This document shows positions 8,795 to 17,216 of a DNA stretch of 64,000 nt, piece by piece. Position 1 is the stretch's first letter, and every line of letters begins with the position of its first letter. The DNA is from Mycolicibacterium boenickei. GTDB taxonomy: Bacteria; Actinomycetota; Actinomycetes; Mycobacteriales; Mycobacteriaceae. Under the pieces are notes generated by a model. That model worked only from the letters and a program-made list of their open reading frames with translations, was not told where the DNA came from and did no database searches. The stretch covers positions 4,340,001 to 4,404,000 of the forward strand of contig NZ_AP022579.1 of the NCBI RefSeq assembly GCF_010731295.1, written 5' to 3'. The position numbers and the translations under genes were made by a program.

Positions 8795-9360
8795 GACGAG
8801 GTTCCTTCCGGCAGGAGTGCGCGAAGTTGGCGGTGGATCTTCTCGAGCGGTGTGACGTCGCGAGTCGCCCGCGCCATCACCACGGCGCCTTCGATCGCCG
8901 TCATGATGAGCGTCGCGAGTTCCTCGGCGCGTTCGGCGGGGACTCCGTCGTCGGCCAGTCGGCGGGTGATCTGAGCGGTCCAGCGGGTGAAGGCGGCGCC
9001 GGCGCGGTCGAGCGCGGCGGTTTCGGTCGTGCCAGGTTCTCCCGCCTCGACCGCGACCGCGACAATCGGGCAGCCGGCCCGGAAGTCACTGGCGGACAAT
9101 TGTTTCCGGAACCCCGCGATCATGGCGTCGAGCAACGCCACCGCGCTGTCGGCCTTGTCGATCCGCGCGGCCACCTGATCGCTGGCGTAGTCGACGGCTT
9201 CGCACAGGAGTTGGCTGCGCCCGCCGGGGAAGTAGTGATAGGCCGATCCACGCGGTGCGCCGCTGTGGGCGAGTACGTCGGCGATCGCGGTCGGGTGCGC
9301 ACCGCGCTCCCGGATCAGCAGTGCGGCCGAGGCCACCATGCGTTCGCGAGGACCGGTCAT
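8791..9360 (-). CDS. TetR-family regulator (LmrA/YxaF-like)
   Basis: 189 residues from ATG 9360. The HTH is at about 10-50 (AIADVLAHSGAPRGSAYHYF), with the GSAYHYFPGG signature of the LmrA/YxaF subgroup. The C-terminal helical domain has FRAGCPIVAVAVE, also typical of that subgroup. It is followed at a four-base overlap by the molybdoenzyme gene. A strong inverted repeat 20-40 bp upstream of the start is the probable self-operator. Confidence 0.9.
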   Translation of the reverse strand: MTGPRERMVASAALLIRERGAHPTAIADVLAHSGAPRGSAYHYFPGGRSQLLCEAVDYASDQVAARIDKADSAVALLDAMIAGFRKQLSASDFRAGCPIVAVAVEAGEPGTTETAALDRAGAAFTRWTAQITRRLADDGVPAERAEELATLIMTAIEGAVVMARATRDVTPLEKIHRQLRALLPEGTSS

Positions 9361-9380
9361 CGGATGCCCTTTCGCCGGAA

Positions 9381-9400
9381 TATGTATGTAACCATACATA
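9381..9400. promoter_or_regulatory. TetR operator, 8-bp perfect arms
   Basis: TATGTATG-taac-CATACATA is a perfect inverted repeat with a four-base centre. It is unusually AT-rich for this genome and lies just ahead of the TetR-molybdoenzyme operon, so it likely overlaps that promoter. Confidence 0.75.
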
Positions 9401-9514
9401 ACGGCCGGGCATGGGTCTACGGCCGTGACTGAGTGGGATGCGCAGTGTCCGGGCTTGTGCGGCGGATTGCTGCTTGATACTGACCGCAACCCGCCGCACA
9501 GGTGCATCAAACGG

Positions 9515-9961
9515 CTAGGTGACCGTCAACCACAGCACGAGGAAGGTGGACATGCTCGTCAGGCAGACCAGGTGGTCACGGCAGACGGCCCTGGCCAACC
9601 GCGTCTGTTCGGAAGGGCTGCCGGTGCGTGAGCCAAGGGCCACGGCATTGGGGACGGTGCGCAGCACCGCCAGCAGCACGGGGACGCCGGCCAGCATCGC
9701 GAACAGCGCGGTCAGCCAGCCCGCGTCGGCACCGTCGAATGCGTGAAAAGCCAATGCCGCCAACAGGATCACCATGACAGCGGCGATCAGCAGGCTCATC
9801 GGGCGCGATGTGGTCGTCGCGCGCCGGTAGTAGCCGGCGATGGACGCCAGCACGGGTTCCGGCAATTCGGCCGACCTGCGGTGGGGTAGGACCTGAACGT
9901 CGAAGATCAGGTCCATCCACAGCACGGCGATGAGGAACCCGCTGCCGGCGGCCTCGATCAC
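9515..9961 (-). CDS. small membrane protein, about four TM segments
   Basis: 148 residues from GTG 9961, whose GTGA overlaps the stop of the upstream flavoprotein gene. Hydrophobic segments are near residues 3-20, 48-68, 74-98 and 128-147. A conserved-looking MDLIFDVQVLPHR motif follows the first segment, and NAVALGSR lies in the third to fourth loop. No catalytic motif is recognised. Tight coupling to the nitronate-monooxygenase-family gene suggests a shared process and shared KstR-type control. Confidence 0.75.
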   Translation of the reverse strand: MIEAAGSGFLIAVLWMDLIFDVQVLPHRRSAELPEPVLASIAGYYRRATTTSRPMSLLIAAVMVILLAALAFHAFDGADAGWLTALFAMLAGVPVLLAVLRTVPNAVALGSRTGSPSEQTRLARAVCRDHLVCLTSMSTFLVLWLTVT

Positions 9962-11088
9962 ACGCCGGCGGCCTCGTTGAGGGCGTTGAGGGTGCCCGTC
10001 GCCTCCAGGTATTCCTGCACCCAGCGTTCGATCACCGCGGAGGTCTTCTCGACCTTGGTGAACTGGCCGACCACCTGGCCGACCGGGTTGAACGCGACGT
10101 CGACGCTCTCGTTGGGGTACTTGTGCGTGGCGGCCACGGCCATCCCGGACACCATGTACTGCAACGGCATGCCGAGCGGCTTCGGGTTGTCCGGGTTCTC
10201 CCAGGCCTCGGTCCAGTCGTTGCGCAGCATGCGGGCCGGCTTGCCGGTGAACGAGCGGCTGCGCACGGTGTCGCGGCTGGTGGCCTTGGCGTACGCGGCG
10301 TGCTGCTGCGCGGTGTGCTCGGACTCCTCGACCATGACCCATTGGGATCCGGTCCAGGCGCCCTGGGCGCCGAGCGCCAGGGCCGCGGCGATCTGCTGCC
10401 CGCTGCCGATGCCGCCTGCGGCCAGCACCGGCACCGGCGCGACCTCCTTGACCACCTGGGGCCAGAGCACGATCGAGCCCACCTCGCCACTGTGCCCACC
10501 GGCCTCGCCGCCCTGGGCGATGATGATGTCGACGCCGGCGTCGGCGTGCTTGCGGGCCTGTGACGGCGAGCCGCACAGTGCTGCGACCTTGCGGCCCTCG
10601 GCGTGGATGCGCTTGATCATGTCGGCCGGCGGGGTGCCGAGCGCATTGGCGATCAGCGTCATCTTGGGGTGCTTGAGGGCGATTTCGACCTGCGGGGTCG
10701 CGGTGGCCTCGGTCCAGCCGAGCAGCTGCAGCGCGTCGTCGTCGCTGTGCTCGACCGGCACGCCGTGGTCGGCGAGGATCTTGCGGGCGAAGTCCAGATG
10801 TTCCTGCGGCACCAGGGACTGCAGCATGCCCTTGAGCTCGTCGGCGGACATGTTCGCGTCCATGCCCTCGTACTTGTTCGGGATGACGATGTCGACGCCG
10901 TAGGGGTGGTCGCCGATGTGCTCGTCGATCCAGTTGAGCTCGATTTCCAGCTGCTCGGGCGTGAAGCCCACGGCGCCGAGCACGCCGAAACCGCCGGCCT
11001 TGCTGACGGCGACGACAACGTCGCGACAGTGGGTGAACGCGAAGATCGGGAATTCGATCCCGAGCTCGTCGCAGAGTGCGGTGTGCAT
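9958..11088 (-). CDS. nitronate monooxygenase / 2-nitropropane dioxygenase family flavoprotein
   Basis: 376 residues. An FMN-binding TIM barrel of the NMO family: GGFGVLGAVGF near the start, then the phosphate-binding IIAQGGEAGGHSG and VPVLAAGGIGSGQQIAAALALGAQGAWTGS (quoted in parts: VPVLAAGGIGSG, ALALGAQGAWTGS). AAGGEAGGH with the catalytic-type His is retained. It resembles mycobacterial NMO paralogues, including those linked with steroid catabolism, more than fungal NMOs. AAGGAGCTCCC precedes the ATG. An exact KstR box lies 63 bp upstream, so a steroid or CoA-thioester oxidoreductase role is more likely than nitroalkane detoxification. Confidence 0.85.
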   Translation of the reverse strand: MHTALCDELGIEFPIFAFTHCRDVVVAVSKAGGFGVLGAVGFTPEQLEIELNWIDEHIGDHPYGVDIVIPNKYEGMDANMSADELKGMLQSLVPQEHLDFARKILADHGVPVEHSDDDALQLLGWTEATATPQVEIALKHPKMTLIANALGTPPADMIKRIHAEGRKVAALCGSPSQARKHADAGVDIIIAQGGEAGGHSGEVGSIVLWPQVVKEVAPVPVLAAGGIGSGQQIAAALALGAQGAWTGSQWVMVEESEHTAQQHAAYAKATSRDTVRSRSFTGKPARMLRNDWTEAWENPDNPKPLGMPLQYMVSGMAVAATHKYPNESVDVAFNPVGQVVGQFTKVEKTSAVIERWVQEYLEATGTLNALNEAAGV

Positions 11089-11150
11089 TGGGAGCTCCTT
11101 GAGTGACGGTGCGGTTCGAGAGTCCTCGGCCGATCCGGCCCGGACGGAAA

Positions 11151-11164
11151 TGAAACGTGTTCTA
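11151..11164. promoter_or_regulatory. KstR operator, exact consensus
   Basis: TGAAACGTGTTCTA fits TNNAACNNGTTNNA at every fixed position. It lies 63 bp upstream of the NMO-family gene, in its promoter region. Confidence 0.8.
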
Positions 11165-11208
11165 GTTTAGTACCACGTTGAGCCGTTTTGGGTCGAGACC
11201 CGGCGGAT

Positions 11209-11574
11209 TCACGCCAGCTCCGCCACGAACGACACTTCATTCCCATCGGGATCGGCGACATCGATGACGGCGACCATGTCGGCGATGACCTGCGGTTCTG
11301 TCGCGCTGACACCATTGTTGCGCAGCCAGGCGACGGTGGTGTCGAGTTCATCGACCCCGAATCGCACGGCCGATCGACCGGCGCCGCCAGGATCGGTGAC
11401 GACCTGTAGCCACGCGGTGCCGGTCAGCTGCCATTCGGCGACTCCTGGAACCGGTTCCAGGTCGGGTTCCCGGTCGAGTAACCGGGTGTACCAGGCTTTC
11501 GCCTCGTCGAATCTTTTGGTGGCGATGACGGCCGCGATGTCCTTTATTCCGATGCGGTGTGTAGTTGGGGACAT
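11209..11574 (-). CDS. VOC superfamily (glyoxalase/bleomycin resistance-like) protein
   Basis: 121 residues, one VOC module of two beta-alpha-beta-beta-beta units. KAWYTRLLDREPDLE and the terminal DPDGNEVSFVAE are typical. GGGGA precedes the ATG. Metal ligands are not obvious, so it could be a binding protein or lyase/dioxygenase of unknown substrate. It is divergent from the HAD phosphatase gene, with 56 bases between starts. Confidence 0.8.
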   Translation of the reverse strand: MSPTTHRIGIKDIAAVIATKRFDEAKAWYTRLLDREPDLEPVPGVAEWQLTGTAWLQVVTDPGGAGRSAVRFGVDELDTTVAWLRNNGVSATEPQVIADMVAVIDVADPDGNEVSFVAELA

Positions 11575-11630
11575 TCCCCATTTCTAGTCTCGACTGGCCG
11601 AGTGTCGTAGTGGCTTGGTTTAGTAGCCCC

Positions 11631-12395
11631 ATGGGCCGCACGTTGTCGCCACCCGAGTCACTCGAGGAGATCGGCGCCGGTCCGGGTGGGCCGCGGGTGG
11701 GCGCCTTCTTCGACCTCGACGGCACATTGGTGGACGGATTCACCGCGACGGCGCACGCCGGTCATCGGATCCGTCAACGGCAGGCGGCCGCCGGTGAGAT
11801 CCTCGGGATCCTGGAAGCCTCGGTGCGCTATCGAATCGGCCGGATGCCGTTCGAGCGGCTCCTGGTGCGGGCGGCCGGTTATCTGCGCGGCGAATCTCTG
11901 CTCGAACTCGACGAACTGGGGGAGTACCTGTTCGAGAGCCGGATCGCCCAGCGCGTCTATCCCCACATGCGCGCCGTGGTGCGGCGCCACCAGGACCGCG
12001 GCCACACCGTGGTGTTGAGCTCCTCGGCGTTGACCATCCACGCCGAGCCGGTCGCGCGGCACCTGGGGATCGACCACGTGCTGTGCAACCACTTTCTGAC
12101 CGACGGCCAGGGCAGGCTCACCGGCGGGATCGTCGATCCGATCATCTGGGGAGCCCGCAAAGCCGATGCGGTACAGGCCTTTTGCCGGGTCGAGCAGGTC
12201 GATCTGGCGCACAGCTATTTCTACGCCGACGGACCCGAGGACAGCGCACTGATGCGATTGGTGGGCCATCCACGGCCGGTGAATCCACGGCCGGGTCTGG
12301 CCTCGGCTGCCACCGCGCAGGACTGGCCGGTGCTCAACTTGCCGCGACCTGGTGGCCGGCGCCGCGGCGAACGCCGGCTCCGTCCCGGCGCCTAG
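11631..12395 (+). CDS. HAD-IB family phosphatase (SerB-like)
   Basis: 254 residues. HAD motif I is FFDLDGTLVDG, motif II LSSSALT, motif III Lys in GARKADAV, and motif IV YADGPEDSALM. The cap is the helical type of phosphoserine phosphatase-like HADs, similar to the HAD halves of mycobacterial HAD-acyltransferase proteins; no PlsC domain follows here. An earlier ATG (11565) would overlap the divergent VOC start, so 11631 is used. Its stop overlaps the convergent DapB-like gene by four bases. Confidence 0.85.
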   Translation: MGRTLSPPESLEEIGAGPGGPRVGAFFDLDGTLVDGFTATAHAGHRIRQRQAAAGEILGILEASVRYRIGRMPFERLLVRAAGYLRGESLLELDELGEYLFESRIAQRVYPHMRAVVRRHQDRGHTVVLSSSALTIHAEPVARHLGIDHVLCNHFLTDGQGRLTGGIVDPIIWGARKADAVQAFCRVEQVDLAHSYFYADGPEDSALMRLVGHPRPVNPRPGLASAATAQDWPVLNLPRPGGRRRGERRLRPGA

Positions 12396-13468
12396 CCCAG
12401 CCGGTGCAGGCCCTTGCCTGTAACGAGCGGCAGGTCCAGGGTGGTGTGGATGCCCGGGGCGGCGGCCACCACATCGGGGATCGCGTTCACGATGCGCCCG
12501 GCCGCGGCCACGATCGCGGCGTGGTTGTGGTCACCTCGATCGCTGGTCGGGCAGATGTCCACGACATACGACGGCTCGCCGGTGATCTCGACGCGGTAGG
12601 AGCCGCCGGGCTGGGCCGGTTGCGCCCAATCCGGTCGCAGGTCCGCACGCACCCGGGTGACGTGCTCGACGACGATCACCGGCTTACCGCCGACCATGCC
12701 GTTGATCTGGAAGCGCATCGCCGCCACCGTGCCCTTGGCGATGACGCCGGTCGCGACCTCGATGTCCTCGGGCGCGGGCTCCAACTCGTAGTGCTCGGTG
12801 ATGTCCTCGACTTCGACGCCCAGTCCGGCGGCGAGCATCCGGATCGCGGTCCCCCAAGCGGCGCTGAGGATTCCGGGGAGGAACAGCATTCCGGGCTGGT
12901 CGATCGGATTGCCGAATCCCATGACGATCGACATCACCTCGGTGCCGTCATAGGTGGCGTAGTCGGCGATCTCCATGGTCTTGATCTGATCGATGCGCTG
13001 ACAGGTACCGGCGATCGCGAACGGCACCAGGTCGGTGGCGAAGCCGGGGTCGACACCGGTGATGAACACACTTGAATTGCCCGCCCGAGCAGCTTCTTCG
13101 ACCCGCGCGATGGCCTTCTCCGGCATGGCGCCCCAGGGGAATTGCAGGCCGCCCGGGGCCGAGCCGACCACATTGATCCCGGCGGCCAGTGCGGCCATCA
13201 CATCGCGGGTGGCTTCCACGGGGCGGGTGTCACCCATCGCGCAGTACACCAGGCAGTCCGGTTTGGCGGCGATCGCGGCGTCGATGCCCAGGGTGGCGGT
13301 GACCCCGGTGACGCCGCCCTGCCCGGCCAGTTCGCCGGCGTCCAGGCCGACCTTCGCCTCGGTCGAGGTGCCCACCGCGACGAGTTCGAACCGGGGGTCG
13401 TCGATGAGCTGGATCAGGGCCAACCGGCCGCAGTTTCCGGTGCCGACGATCGCCACGCGAATCGCCAT
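12392..13468 (-). CDS. DapB-like NAD(P)-dependent reductase (dihydrodipicolinate reductase family)
   Basis: 358 residues. The N-terminal Rossmann fold has VAIVGTGNCGRLALIQL. The middle shows VYCAMGDTRP and NVVGSAPGGLQFPW, and the C-terminal domain is as in 2,4-diaminopentanoate dehydrogenase-like proteins common in actinobacteria. It is not a lysine-pathway DapB: it is about 100 residues longer and sits beside a steroid dehydrogenase gene. GAGGAG precedes the ATG. The divergent promoter shared with the FabG3-like gene holds an exact KstR box, so a role in steroid or related terpenoid breakdown is inferred. Confidence 0.8.
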   Translation of the reverse strand: MAIRVAIVGTGNCGRLALIQLIDDPRFELVAVGTSTEAKVGLDAGELAGQGGVTGVTATLGIDAAIAAKPDCLVYCAMGDTRPVEATRDVMAALAAGINVVGSAPGGLQFPWGAMPEKAIARVEEAARAGNSSVFITGVDPGFATDLVPFAIAGTCQRIDQIKTMEIADYATYDGTEVMSIVMGFGNPIDQPGMLFLPGILSAAWGTAIRMLAAGLGVEVEDITEHYELEPAPEDIEVATGVIAKGTVAAMRFQINGMVGGKPVIVVEHVTRVRADLRPDWAQPAQPGGSYRVEITGEPSYVVDICPTSDRGDHNHAAIVAAAGRIVNAIPDVVAAAPGIHTTLDLPLVTGKGLHRLG

Positions 13469-13524
13469 ACAGGTCTCCTCAAGGTGGGCGGTCCAATCGC
13501 AGTATGCCGATCCGGAAACGAAAT

Positions 13525-13538
13525 TGGAACAGGTTCTA
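13525..13538. promoter_or_regulatory. KstR operator, exact consensus, divergent promoter
   Basis: TGGAACAGGTTCTA matches TNNAACNNGTTNNA fully. It lies 57 bp from the DapB-like start and 33 bp before the FabG3-like start, so one site can repress both genes. Confidence 0.85.
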
Positions 13539-13556
13539 ATTTGATCGCGGACGCGG

Positions 13557-13562
13557 TAGCGT
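13557..13562 (+). promoter_or_regulatory. -10 hexamer TAGCGT, probable leaderless start of the SDR gene
   Basis: TAGCGT lies eight bases before the ATG at 13571. The KstR box ends 18 bases upstream of it, overlapping the -35 region, as expected for repression. Confidence 0.45.
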
Positions 13563-13570
13563 CACCCGTC

Positions 13571-14308
13571 ATGGGACGGGTAGACGGAAAAGTGGCACTC
13601 ATCAGCGGCGGTGCGCGGGGCATGGGTGCCGAGCACGCTCGGGCGTTGGTCGCCGAAGGCGGCAAGGTCGTGATCGGGGACATTCTCGACGACGAGGGCA
13701 AGGCATTGGCGGCCGAACTCGGTGATGCGGTCCGCTATGTGCACCTCGACGTCACCCAGGAAGACCAGTGGAACGCTGCGGTGGAGACTGCCACCTCGGA
13801 GTTCGGTCTGCTCAATGTGCTGGTGAACAACGCCGGGATCGTCGCCCTCGGTCAGATCGGCAAGTTCGACATGGCCCAGTGGCAGAAGGTGATCGACGTC
13901 AACCTCACCGGCACCTTCCTGGGGATGCAGGCGTGCGTCAAGGCGATGAAGGCCGCGGGCGGCGGCTCGATCATCAACGTGTCGTCGATCGAAGGCCTGC
14001 GTGGCGCGGCCATGGTGCACCCGTACGTCGCCTCCAAGTGGGCCGTGCGCGGCATCACCAAGTCCGCGGCACTCGAGCTCGGTTCCAAGCAGATCCGGGT
14101 CAACTCGATCCACCCCGGCTTCATCCGGACCCCGATGACCGAGCATTTCCCGGAGGACATGCTCAGCATTCCGCTGGGCCGGCCCGGACAGCCCGACGAG
14201 GTGTCCAGCTTCGTCGTGTTCCTGGCCAGCGATGAATCCCGCTACGCCACGGGTGCCGAGTTCGTCATGGACGGCGGCCTCGTCAACGACGTCCCGCACA
14301 AGCTCTGA
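13571..14308 (+). CDS. fabG3: short-chain dehydrogenase, 3-alpha/20-beta-hydroxysteroid dehydrogenase type
   Basis: 245 residues, classical SDR. The NAD site is GGARGMG near residue 13, with DVTQEDQW and NNAG following. The catalytic Ser is in INVSSIEG and Tyr/Lys in YVASK. The sequence parallels M. tuberculosis FabG3 (Rv2002), a 20-beta-hydroxysteroid dehydrogenase: KVALISGGARGMGAEH, VVIGDILDDEGKALAAEL, VRYVHLDVTQ, SIHPGFIRTPMT. It lies behind a KstR box and opposite a DapB-like reductase, consistent with steroid catabolism. Substrate and direction (keto reduction or alcohol oxidation) cannot be fixed from sequence. Confidence 0.85.
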   Translation: MGRVDGKVALISGGARGMGAEHARALVAEGGKVVIGDILDDEGKALAAELGDAVRYVHLDVTQEDQWNAAVETATSEFGLLNVLVNNAGIVALGQIGKFDMAQWQKVIDVNLTGTFLGMQACVKAMKAAGGGSIINVSSIEGLRGAAMVHPYVASKWAVRGITKSAALELGSKQIRVNSIHPGFIRTPMTEHFPEDMLSIPLGRPGQPDEVSSFVVFLASDESRYATGAEFVMDGGLVNDVPHKL

Positions 14309-14408
14309 GTCGCACCGGCCGCACGCGGCGGTAAGGACCACGGCAGAATGACCCGGCAGGGCATCGACTCATGGACGCGGTGCCACACCGGTCTGTGAGG
14401 AGCTGCCC

Positions 14409-17207
14409 ATTTCCGCCCGGAATCCCCGCGCCGGCCTGAGCGTCACGGGTTTCGTTGTCGTCGCACTGTTGGTTTTGTCGCTGTGCGTCGCCGATTTCCC
14501 GCCGTTCGCCACCCCGGAGCCGCCGTCGGGGCGGATGGAACTGGCTCAGGGCTGGCAGCTCGCCTCGGCACGCACCGTGACCGCCGACGGTGCGACCATG
14601 TCCACGCCGGGCGAGATCGATGCCGACTGGCACCCGGTCAAGCAGATGCCGTCCACGGTGCTGGCGGCGCTGCAGGACGACGGGACCTATCCGGACCTGT
14701 ACGTCGGGGACAACCTGGCCGACGTACCCGACGACCTGTTCCGTCAGGACTGGTGGTACCGCACCACGTTCACCGCGCCGCAGGGCAGTTCCAGTTACCG
14801 GCTCGATTTCCCGGGTATCAACTATCGCGCCGAGGTGTGGCTCAACGGCACCATGATCGCCGGCAGTTCATTGTTGGTGGGCATGCACACGATCCACGAG
14901 ATCGACGCGACGCAGTGGATCAACCCCGGGGGCGTCAACACGCTGGCGGTCAAGGTGACGCCCGAGCAGGCGCTCCAGGACATCGACGGCGTCGAGCTGG
15001 CCGACAGCTGGTGGGACTGGCTCAACTGGAACCGCATCGGCTACCAGGGCCCGGACAAGAATCCGTTGCGCGGCAATTCCTATGTGGCCGACCGCAATGC
15101 GGGCATCTTCAAACCGGTGTACCTGAGCTACTCGGGTCAGGTCGTACTCAGCGACCCGCTGGTCACCACCGAGCTGCCGCTGCCTGCCACCGACTCGGCC
15201 CGGCTCACCGTTTACTCGGACATCCGCAACACCGCCGATGTCCCGATGCGCGGCGTGGTGCGGGCGCGCATCAGCCGGCCCGGGAAACCGGCCATCTCGG
15301 TGGATCAACCGGTCAGCCTGGCGCCGGGGGAGAGCCGTGAGATCCGGTTCGATCCGGACACTTTCGCGGACCTGCGGGTCGGCAACCCGGACCTGTGGTG
15401 GCCGTACACCATGGGGAAGCCCGACCTGTACGACCTGCGGCTGGAATTTCTGCGCTACGGCAGGCCCACCGACACCCTGGATTCCCGGTTCGGCATCCGC
15501 ACCGTGGCGCAGCACCGCGACAACGACGAGCAGTATCCGGACCTGGGCCGCGGCGGGAGTTTCTACCTGACCGTGAACGGGCGGGATTTCCTGGTCCGGG
15601 GCGCGGCCTACACACCCGACCTGTTGTTCCAGTACGACCCGCGGCGTGAGGACGCCATCCTCGGGTATGTCCGCGATCTGGGCCTGAACATGCTGCGGCT
15701 GGAGGGAAAGTTCCCGGGCGACAACATCATCGAGCGAGCCGACGAACTGGGCATCCCGCTGATGTACGGATGGATGTGCTGCAACCAGTGGGAGAAGTGG
15801 TGGCAGTGGGACGACGAGGACCGGCGGGTGGCCGACGAGAGCATGCGCTCGCAGATCCTCTCGCTGCGCGGGCACGCCTCGGCTTTCCTGTGGGCCAACG
15901 GCAGCGACGGGAAGCCGCCTGCGCCGGTGCTCGCGGGCTATCACGGCATCCTGCGCGATCTGCACTGGCCCAACACCGTCGTCGACACCGTGTCGTCGCT
16001 GGCCCGCGACGCCAACGGGGAACCTGACTGGGACGGCATCCACATGGCCGGCCCGTACACCTGGCGTCCGCCGAGCTACTGGTTCAGCGGGCGGTATCAG
16101 GCCACTCGCGGGTCCAACGCCGAACAGGGCGACAACGAACACATCCCGCCGTTCGCCAGCCTGCAGAAGTTCATCCCGAAGGACAAGCTCTGGCCGATCA
16201 ACGAGGCCTGGTATTTCCACGCCGGGGCCAACCCGAGCAACGCCGCCCTGGAGAGCATTCGCACCGCGGTGGTCCAGCGGTACGGAACTTCGCGCGGCGC
16301 AGAGGAATTCGCCCGTAAGGCGCAGCTGGCCCACTACGAGTCGACCCGCGCACAGTTCGAGGCGTTCGCGGCCGGCGGGTGGGACAACCACAAGATGACC
16401 ATCTACTGGATGCTCAACAATCACTGGCCGTCGTTCTTCGGACACCTCTTCGACTACTACCTGCGGCCCGGTGGCGCCTACTACGGGGCCAAGAAGGGAC
16501 TGCGCCCGCTGTCGGTGGTGTTCGACTCCTATGCCACCGGAGACCACGACACCGCGCACGTGAGCGTGGTCAACCAGTCCCCGCAGGAGCGGACCGGACT
16601 GCGGGTCCGGGTGCGCACCTACGACCTCATCGGCCGGATGCGCGACGACAGGGACGCCGAAGTGCCTGCCGTGCCGTCCAACGGCGTTGTGCCCGGTTTG
16701 TCGCTGCCCCGGCTGGCCGCCGACTCGCCGGTGGTGTTCGTCCGCGCCGAACTGCTCGACGAGAACGGTGCCGTCGTCGCCGACAACACCTACTGGCAGT
16801 CGCAGCAGCCGGACGACGTCGGCCCTCCCGTCAACGACCAGGCGTTCGACCTCGTGCAGAGCAGCTGGGCCGACATGACTCCGCTCAACACCATGGCACC
16901 GGCGCAGCTGGAGGTGACCGCGCACCGGACCGAGGCGGCCGACGGCGGCGCCAGTGTGCAGATCCGGCTGCACAATCCCGGCCGCCAGATCGCGTTCTTC
17001 GAACGCGCCGAGATCACCACGACCCACGACGGTGACGAGATCCTGCCGATCGAGTACTCCGACAACTACGTCACCGTGTATCCGGGGGAGACGGTCGAGG
17101 TGACCGGCGCGGTCACCGGATCCGAACCCGAGGCGAACTGGGTCCGCGTCAGCGGCTACAACAGCGCACCCACGGTGGTACCGATCGACCAACGGGCACG
17201 ACGATAG
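14409..17207 (+). CDS. GH2-family glycosidase, exo-beta-D-glucosaminidase-like, apparent ATT start
   Basis: 932 residues, predicted exported. Sugar-binding, Ig-like and TIM-barrel domains of GH2 follow in order, with C-terminal beta domains. LWANGSD (Asp500) is the acid/base GSD motif that separates CsxA-type exo-glucosaminidases from beta-galactosidases. The nucleophile may be Glu599 in WPINEAW, though its spacing is wider than in CsxA. No ATG or GTG lies in frame upstream of the conserved region. GAGGAG at 14397-14402 is followed six bases later by ATT, and the frame from ATT gives RNPRAG then a hydrophobic core VTGFVVVALLVLSLC, a proper signal sequence. TTG 14469 is the conventional alternative but cuts the signal and lacks a ribosome site. 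It may act on chitosan- or glucosaminide-type polymers. Confidence 0.8.
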   Translation: MSARNPRAGLSVTGFVVVALLVLSLCVADFPPFATPEPPSGRMELAQGWQLASARTVTADGATMSTPGEIDADWHPVKQMPSTVLAALQDDGTYPDLYVGDNLADVPDDLFRQDWWYRTTFTAPQGSSSYRLDFPGINYRAEVWLNGTMIAGSSLLVGMHTIHEIDATQWINPGGVNTLAVKVTPEQALQDIDGVELADSWWDWLNWNRIGYQGPDKNPLRGNSYVADRNAGIFKPVYLSYSGQVVLSDPLVTTELPLPATDSARLTVYSDIRNTADVPMRGVVRARISRPGKPAISVDQPVSLAPGESREIRFDPDTFADLRVGNPDLWWPYTMGKPDLYDLRLEFLRYGRPTDTLDSRFGIRTVAQHRDNDEQYPDLGRGGSFYLTVNGRDFLVRGAAYTPDLLFQYDPRREDAILGYVRDLGLNMLRLEGKFPGDNIIERADELGIPLMYGWMCCNQWEKWWQWDDEDRRVADESMRSQILSLRGHASAFLWANGSDGKPPAPVLAGYHGILRDLHWPNTVVDTVSSLARDANGEPDWDGIHMAGPYTWRPPSYWFSGRYQATRGSNAEQGDNEHIPPFASLQKFIPKDKLWPINEAWYFHAGANPSNAALESIRTAVVQRYGTSRGAEEFARKAQLAHYESTRAQFEAFAAGGWDNHKMTIYWMLNNHWPSFFGHLFDYYLRPGGAYYGAKKGLRPLSVVFDSYATGDHDTAHVSVVNQSPQERTGLRVRVRTYDLIGRMRDDRDAEVPAVPSNGVVPGLSLPRLAADSPVVFVRAELLDENGAVVADNTYWQSQQPDDVGPPVNDQAFDLVQSSWADMTPLNTMAPAQLEVTAHRTEAADGGASVQIRLHNPGRQIAFFERAEITTTHDGDEILPIEYSDNYVTVYPGETVEVTGAVTGSEPEANWVRVSGYNSAPTVVPIDQRARR

Positions 17208-17210
17208 GAT
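17205..17210 (+). promoter_or_regulatory. -10 hexamer TAGGAT overlapping the GH2 stop codon
   Basis: TAGGAT starts with the TAG stop of the glycosidase gene and ends six bases before ATG 17217. This gives a leaderless promoter for the small gene that reuses the stop codon. Confidence 0.45.
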
Positions 17211-17216
17211 CGCCTG

